A DNA stretch of 64,000 bases from Moduliflexus sp964602655 (GTDB lineage: Bacteria; Moduliflexota; Moduliflexia; Moduliflexales; Moduliflexaceae): assembly GCA_964602655.1 (NCBI GenBank), contig CAZRSF010000023.1, positions 1 to 64,000 of the forward strand. Reading direction: 5' to 3'. The position numbers were made by a program, and so were the translations under genes. The notes under the pieces are model-generated. The model worked only from the letters and a program-made list of their open reading frames with translations. It was not told the origin of the DNA and did no database searches. Positions 59,764 to 64,000 of the stretch are shown here, in pieces. Position 1 is the first letter of the stretch. Each line of letters begins with the position of its first letter.

Positions 59764-60564
59764 ATGGCATCTACGGCAAAAACGATTCATGCCCATAAAG
59801 TTGATCTTGTGACGATTGGCAAGATGATGTACGAACGCCGGTTTATTATCGCCGGCGACGGAAATTTGAGTGTGCGGTTAGACGACAATACGGTGCTGGC
59901 GACGCCGACCGCGTTATGCAAAGGGATGTTGACGCCGGATCAAATTGTCAAACTCGATCTGGATGGCAACGTGTTAGACGGCGAATATCAGCCGTCGTCA
60001 GAGATTAAAATGCATCTTGCCGCCTATCGGACGCGACCCGACGTGTGTGCGGTGATTCACGCGCATCCGCCCATCAGCACGGGCTTTGCGGTAGCCGGGA
60101 TTCCGCTGGACCAGCAAATCCTCGCCGAGATGATTGTGAATTTCGGTTCGATACCGCTTGCGCCGTATCAATTGCCATCAACGGCAGAATTAGCCCAATC
60201 GGTCGCAGAGAAAGTCAAGTGCCACGATGCCGTGTTGATGGCCAATCATGGCGTCATGACCGTCGGACCTGATCTGTATAGCACATTTCACCGCTTAGAG
60301 ATGGTGGAGCAATTTGCCACAGTCAGTTTAGTCGCGCATGCGCTCGGACGGACGCAGACCTTTACGCAAGACCAGGTTCGCGCACTGTATGCGATTCGCG
60401 AAAAATCCGGGACAGACGCGAACAATCCGCATCATGCGCAATGCCCGTTTCCAGGTCAGGAAAAACCCTGCGAACACGCGCAGCACTCGACCGCCGCGCC
60501 ACCGCTTGATCCTGATGCGCTTGTGAAAATCATTACACAAGTTGTCACGCGAATGATGACATAA
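59764..60564 (+). CDS. Class II aldolase/adducin-family protein with possible encapsulation peptide
   Basis: 266 residues. The zinc aldolase fold is seen in GKMMYERRFIIAGDGNLSVR, TPTALCKGMLTPDQIV, EIKMHLAAYRTRPDVCAVIH (then AHPP, the zinc His pair) and ANHGVMTVGPDLYSTFHRLE. It resembles fuculose- or rhamnulose-phosphate aldolases. After residue 215 a His/Cys/Pro-rich linker leads to an amphipathic helix, ALVKIITQVVTRMMT, at the very end. Such a linker plus helix is typical of enzymes targeted to bacterial microcompartments. No shell gene is in the window. Confidence 0.88.
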   Translation: MASTAKTIHAHKVDLVTIGKMMYERRFIIAGDGNLSVRLDDNTVLATPTALCKGMLTPDQIVKLDLDGNVLDGEYQPSSEIKMHLAAYRTRPDVCAVIHAHPPISTGFAVAGIPLDQQILAEMIVNFGSIPLAPYQLPSTAELAQSVAEKVKCHDAVLMANHGVMTVGPDLYSTFHRLEMVEQFATVSLVAHALGRTQTFTQDQVRALYAIREKSGTDANNPHHAQCPFPGQEKPCEHAQHSTAAPPLDPDALVKIITQVVTRMMT

Positions 60565-60577
60565 CGATGACCGTGAA

Positions 60578-60666
60578 TTCCCCTCCTGGGAGGGGTTGGG
60601 GGTGGGTTATTTTGAGGGTTCGCGCTCTTAATGCCAACCCACCCCTTGCCCCTCCCAGGAGGGGAA
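60578..60666. repeat. Long imperfect inverted repeat of the CCCCTCCTGGGAGGGG type
   Basis: Arms 60578-60608 and 60636-60666, each 31 bp, pair with three mismatches. Each arm itself contains the palindrome CCCCTCCTGGGAGGGG followed by G-rich or preceded by C-rich runs. Located between the aldolase and the response regulator; the open frame passes through it. Confidence 0.9.
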
Positions 60667-60689
60667 ATCTGGTCGAAACAATCCACACC

Positions 60690-62417
60690 ATGAACCGAAA
60701 AAAAGTCCTGATTGCCGACGATAGCCCCACTGTTGTGGATATGCTGACCTACATGCTCTCGCATCTTCCGTGCGACGTTATTCCAGCGACGGATGGCGTC
60801 GAGGCGATGAAATTGACCTATAGCGAACACCCCGATTTGATTCTGCTCGATATTCTGATGCCGAAAATGAACGGGTATCAAGTCTGCCGCCTGTTAAAAG
60901 ACGATGACAGGACGAAACATATTCCGGTCGTGATGCTGACGGCCAAAGATCAGCAATCCGACCGCTTCTGGGGCAGGGCGACCGGCGCGGACGAATACAT
61001 TATCAAAGATTTCGAAGATACGCTGCTGACGGAAACCGTCGAACGTTTTTTACAGCAAGAGACGCCGCATATCGAAGCCGCCGCGCTCAAGGCATTACAA
61101 GAAGTCAGTACGATTGATGTCCTTTCCCATGCCAACAACCTCTTGGATCGCCAGTTGTTTCAATCCACGATTGTCAATCACATCAATCAATTAGCCCGTT
61201 CGATTCAAGATTTCGAAGAAACCGTCATCTCCGTCTTCGAGCTTCTCAGTCGCATTTTGACCTTCCAGATCGGCGCGATTTCCGTGCTGGATACCAGAGG
61301 AGCGCAGTTGCGTCTCTATATTTACATCACGCATACCGCCAGCCTGCACATGGTCGAGCAGGCGAAAGAACTCGCCTTAAAAGACTTTTCGCGCACATTT
61401 TCGGCGAAGAATATCGAAACGTTCCTGCTGCACGGCTTCGTAGATGACGAGATGGAACTGGAATTATGCAGCGTCTGCGAAGGCAGCCTGATCGGTCGAA
61501 ATACCAAGATCGGCACGATGATGCTGGGCGATGCCAGGAAGAGCCGGTTTTCCGATGACGACCGCGAAACCTTTCGGATCGCAGGCACCGAAGTAGCGGT
61601 GGTGCTGGATAATGCGCGCTTATACGATGATAACGCCCGCATTCATGCGGAGTTAGAACAAGAGTTGCGCCGGGCGCATGATATTCAGACCCTCATGCTG
61701 CCGCAGGAAAATCCGATGACCGGACTGCTGACGATTGAAGCGACCTCCATTCCCGCCAAAGAAGTCGGAGGCGATTATTATGATTTTTATCGGCTGAACG
61801 AAAATCAACTGCTCGTCGCGATTGGCGATGTGACCGGCAAGGGCGTCCCGGCGGCCTTATTGATGGCGATGATTAAAACCGCGCTCCAGGCCAGAATCGA
61901 ATTGACACGGGATGTCCGGGAGATCATGGCCTCGTTGAATAAATTGGTCTGCGCCCAGGCATCGAAGCAGCACATGACCCTCTTTCTCGGCCTGATTGAC
62001 GTGGCGCGCCAGACAATTACCTACTGCAACGCCGGCCATAACTTTCCGGTGATCGTTTCACGCCAGACCAAAGCGCTGTCCTATCTTGAAGAGACCACGC
62101 TTCCGCTCGGTTTTCAGCCTCAGGCGGTCTATAGCGATCATCTTGCGGAATTCGGCGCGGAGGATTTGTTCTTTCTCTATTCGGATGGCGTCGTGGAATC
62201 CAAGAACGAACATGACGAGTTATACGGGTATCCTCGCCTGGAACAATTGCTGCTTGCGCATTGCGCGGAAGATGTGTTGACGATTTATCTCCGACTGCTT
62301 GAACAACTCGATGCGTTCTGCCATGAAACGCCGCAGGATGACGATATGACGATGGTGTTCATTCGAAAGATCGCGGATCAGGTCGCTGAAAACGCCTCAT
62401 CCTCGTCGTCGTCGTAA
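60690..62417 (+). CDS. Response regulator with GAF and SpoIIE-type phosphatase domains
   Basis: 575 residues. REC domain 1-120 (VLIADDSPTVVDMLTYML; phospho-Asp in LLLDILMPKMNG; Lys in VMLTAK), GAF-like domain about 140-310, then a PP2C/RsbU phosphatase (KEVGGDYYDFY, IGDVTGKGVPAALLMA, TYCNAGHNFPVIV, LFFLYSDGVVESKN, DDDMTMVFI). It would dephosphorylate a partner-switching anti-anti-sigma factor when phosphorylated. It ends in a poly-Ser run (NASSSSSS). Start at ATG 60690; the earlier frame reads through the repeat. No partner kinase or STAS protein is nearby. Confidence 0.93.
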   Translation: MNRKKVLIADDSPTVVDMLTYMLSHLPCDVIPATDGVEAMKLTYSEHPDLILLDILMPKMNGYQVCRLLKDDDRTKHIPVVMLTAKDQQSDRFWGRATGADEYIIKDFEDTLLTETVERFLQQETPHIEAAALKALQEVSTIDVLSHANNLLDRQLFQSTIVNHINQLARSIQDFEETVISVFELLSRILTFQIGAISVLDTRGAQLRLYIYITHTASLHMVEQAKELALKDFSRTFSAKNIETFLLHGFVDDEMELELCSVCEGSLIGRNTKIGTMMLGDARKSRFSDDDRETFRIAGTEVAVVLDNARLYDDNARIHAELEQELRRAHDIQTLMLPQENPMTGLLTIEATSIPAKEVGGDYYDFYRLNENQLLVAIGDVTGKGVPAALLMAMIKTALQARIELTRDVREIMASLNKLVCAQASKQHMTLFLGLIDVARQTITYCNAGHNFPVIVSRQTKALSYLEETTLPLGFQPQAVYSDHLAEFGAEDLFFLYSDGVVESKNEHDELYGYPRLEQLLLAHCAEDVLTIYLRLLEQLDAFCHETPQDDDMTMVFIRKIADQVAENASSSSSS

Positions 62418-63073
62418 TCAGCGGTGAAGAACGACAGCGTATGAATTCGATTCCAGAAGCGTCGCGCCATTTCTTCCGGCTGAGAGGCGGCGGTAATGGC
62501 CGAACCGACCACTAAAATCGCCGGATGGAACAGCATCAAATACGACACGTCATCCAATTGAATCCCGCCCGACACCGCAAACGGCACCGGCGAAATGCGC
62601 GAAATCGTTTCGACTTGTTCGAACAGATCATCCTTTCTGACGCGCTCATCCACGCCGGTATGCACCGCGAGATAATCGGGCTGAAACGCGCCTAAGCGTT
62701 TGACCTGACGATAGGCGTCCCCCATGCTGATCATGTCAATCATCACCTGTTTGTGATTGGCTCTGGCTTCTTGAATCGCTAATTCAATCGTTTGATCAGA
62801 CGCCACGCCGCACACACTCATCATATCTGCGCCAGCGTCGAAGACCATCCGCGCTTCCATCTTCCCAAGATCAATCATTTTCGTATCCACAAACAGCGGT
62901 TTTTCCGAGAAGCGTTCTTTAAATATGGTGAGGCTGCGAACCCCTTCTTTTTTCAGCAACGCTGTCCCGATTTCGAAAATATCAACATAATCGAGCACCG
63001 CGTCCGCAATATCTAAGGCTTCGCGTACATCGGCGCAATCAAGCGCGATTTGCAAGAGAGGCTTTGATCTCAT
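62378..63073 (-). CDS. 3-hexulose-6-phosphate synthase / KGPDC-family protein
   Basis: 231 residues of the orotidine-monophosphate-decarboxylase superfamily. PLLQIALDCADVREALDIAD, LFVDTKMIDLGKMEARMVFD, AGADMMSVCGVA, YLAVHTGVDERV and VSGGIQLDDV fit the HPS/KGPDC group; VHTGVD favours the HPS side (formaldehyde fixation onto ribulose-5-phosphate, or its reverse). A hexulose-phosphate isomerase gene is not visible. The 3-prime end is convergent with and overlaps the phosphatase gene by 40 bp; its acidic tail (DYDDDEDEAFSAT) reads the same triplet repeat as the poly-Ser tail. Confidence 0.82.
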   Translation of the reverse strand: MRSKPLLQIALDCADVREALDIADAVLDYVDIFEIGTALLKKEGVRSLTIFKERFSEKPLFVDTKMIDLGKMEARMVFDAGADMMSVCGVASDQTIELAIQEARANHKQVMIDMISMGDAYRQVKRLGAFQPDYLAVHTGVDERVRKDDLFEQVETISRISPVPFAVSGGIQLDDVSYLMLFHPAILVVGSAITAASQPEEMARRFWNRIHTLSFFTADYDDDEDEAFSAT

Positions 63074-63526
63074 AGTGTGAGGTATCTCATTTTTTATATA
63101 GCAGTCCTACATCAGTTGTGGCCTCGTTCCCTTCGACAAGCTCAGGGAACGCCGCACGCGTGTCGAAGCGTACAAATCATTTAGGCTTGCTATCGCAACA
63201 GATGACAGCGCACAGGAGTAAAATTCGGAGCATTCTCGACAAGAAAGTTCGCTCCTGAAAATTATGTCAATATAATTTCTCCTCCGCGTTCACAATCGTT
63301 TTCTTACGAAAATTTCTTGACTAAATTTTGGCGTATCAGGAATGCTATGATGAAATCTGCGTTATTCTTTTTCATCATGTTGACGATGGATGTGCAGCAC
63401 TCTTCAGGGGGGAGGAGACATCCTTATTAACCACGCGGCGCTATTCCTCAGCATTAATGTCATGAAATGCGTCATGACAACATGTTAATGCCTGTGAATA
63501 CTGCTGTCATCGAAAGGGGAAACACC
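63074..63526. other. Divergent intergenic region
   Basis: 453 bp. Contains the palindromic word GTTCCCT...AGGGAAC at 63126-63150 (CTTCGACAAGCTCAGGG type). TTGACT at 63317 and TATGAT at 63346 are 23 bp apart, too far for a standard promoter. No gene recognised. Confidence 0.55.
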
Positions 63527-64000
63527 TTGCAACTCAATACGATAGCAATTATTGGCGGCGGACGAGTTGGGTCGGGGATTGCCATTGTCACGGCGAAAGC
63601 CGGGTTGACCACGATCTTGACTGAAAAAACCGACGAATTAGTCGAAATCTCAAAAGAAAATATTGGCCGGGAAATGGATACGCAAATTGCCAGGTGGGGC
63701 ATGACGGAGTCGGAAAAGAAATTAGTCATGACCAACCTGAAGATGGGGAGCGATATCGAGCGATCCAAAGACGCGCAATTGGTGATCTGCGCGATTCACG
63801 ATGATTTGGAAGAGCAAAAAGATGTGTTTCGCCGGTTGAATGCATTATGCCAGCCAGAGACGATTTTCAGCACGAATGCCTCCGTCCTCAGCGTCACGGA
63901 ACTTGCCACTGTGCTTGAGCATCCTGAAAACATGTTAGGGCTTCACTTCCTCAACCCCGTGCTGAAAACCAAGTTGGTGGAAATCGTGCGCGGGTTCAAA
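63527..64000 (+). CDS. 3-hydroxyacyl-CoA dehydrogenase, N-terminal part
   Basis: Runs off the window end; 158 residues are visible. The NAD-binding motif IAIIGGGRVGSGIAIVTAKA, the catalytic region IFSTNASVLSVTELA and LGLHFLNPVLKTKLVEIVRG are typical of the family (beta-oxidation or butanoyl pathway). A TTG at 63527 has an AAAGGGG site 8 bp upstream; in-frame ATGs at 63482 and 63488 are alternatives. No stop in view. Confidence 0.85.
   Translation, partial: MQLNTIAIIGGGRVGSGIAIVTAKAGLTTILTEKTDELVEISKENIGREMDTQIARWGMTESEKKLVMTNLKMGSDIERSKDAQLVICAIHDDLEEQKDVFRRLNALCQPETIFSTNASVLSVTELATVLEHPENMLGLHFLNPVLKTKLVEIVRGFK

Noticed and set aside
63317..63351. TTGACT ... TATGAT as a promoter for the 3-hydroxyacyl-CoA dehydrogenase gene
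   Set aside because: Spacing is 23 bp, too long for sigma-70.

Overview
The window reads as a chromosomal segment of a Gram-negative, heterotrophic bacterium. It has lipid A genes (lpxA, fabZ), an outer-membrane-type lipoprotein, periplasmic binding proteins and a Spy-like periplasmic chaperone. Base composition looks balanced (about half GC) and genes are closely packed on both strands. The taxon cannot be fixed by eye. The mix of long repeat-rich secreted proteins, TPR proteins with Pro/Thr linkers, formylglycine-generating-enzyme-like proteins and abundant intergenic palindromes suggests an uncultured lineage (for example Modulibacteria/KSB3 or a relative), but that is a low-confidence guess. 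No rRNA, tRNA, CRISPR array or intact IS transposase was recognised.

Layout. 0-5 kb: lpxA-fabZ, a secreted TPR protein behind a consensus sigma-70 promoter, an ADP-ribosylglycohydrolase next to an NrtR-like Nudix regulator, and a small lipoprotein. 5-16 kb (minus strand): BMP-type binding protein and ATPase separated by a Uma2 gene, an acetyl xylan esterase, two RlaP nucleotidyltransferases, and yejA-yejB-yejE without an ATPase gene. 16-24.5 kb: one gene for a secreted protein of about 2,840 residues with a degenerate VWA domain and 12 tandem units of about 180 residues. 24.8-31 kb: an FtsY with a TPR N-terminus, a membrane-anchored FGE-like protein, pnuC and mltG. 31-38.5 kb: a tmk-holB-ricT-metG housekeeping run interrupted by a toxin-antitoxin pair and by a restriction-modification pair whose methyltransferase carries a nuclease-like tail. 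38.5-47.5 kb: ald, an ECF sigma/anti-sigma/Spy-like group, a complete aapJQMP amino-acid ABC operon, and ybaK. 47.5-53.5 kb (minus): a second restriction-modification pair, rex, hslU, hslV, xerC, and a DUF4160/DUF2442 pair flanked by a decayed copy of part of xerC. 53.5-64 kb: methyltransferase, YacP-like NYN protein, Rpn-family nuclease, topA, ruvX, a 54-residue LysW-like protein, a class II aldolase with a tail resembling a microcompartment encapsulation peptide, a response-regulator phosphatase, a hexulose-phosphate-synthase-like protein and the start of a 3-hydroxyacyl-CoA dehydrogenase.

How the genes work together. Uptake (BMP, Yej, Aap) feeds amino-acid and nucleoside metabolism. NrtR, DraG and PnuC point to NAD/ADP-ribose handling, and Rex links redox state to the protease locus. 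Accessory modules (two restriction-modification pairs, a toxin-antitoxin pair, a DUF pair, an Rpn nuclease) sit inside or beside conserved operons.

The least expected layer is intergenic. At least ten families of short palindromic or inverted repeats occupy most gaps. Several keep perfect or near-perfect stems while the arm sequence differs between copies, some are nested, and some supply stop codons or C-terminal residues to neighbouring genes.
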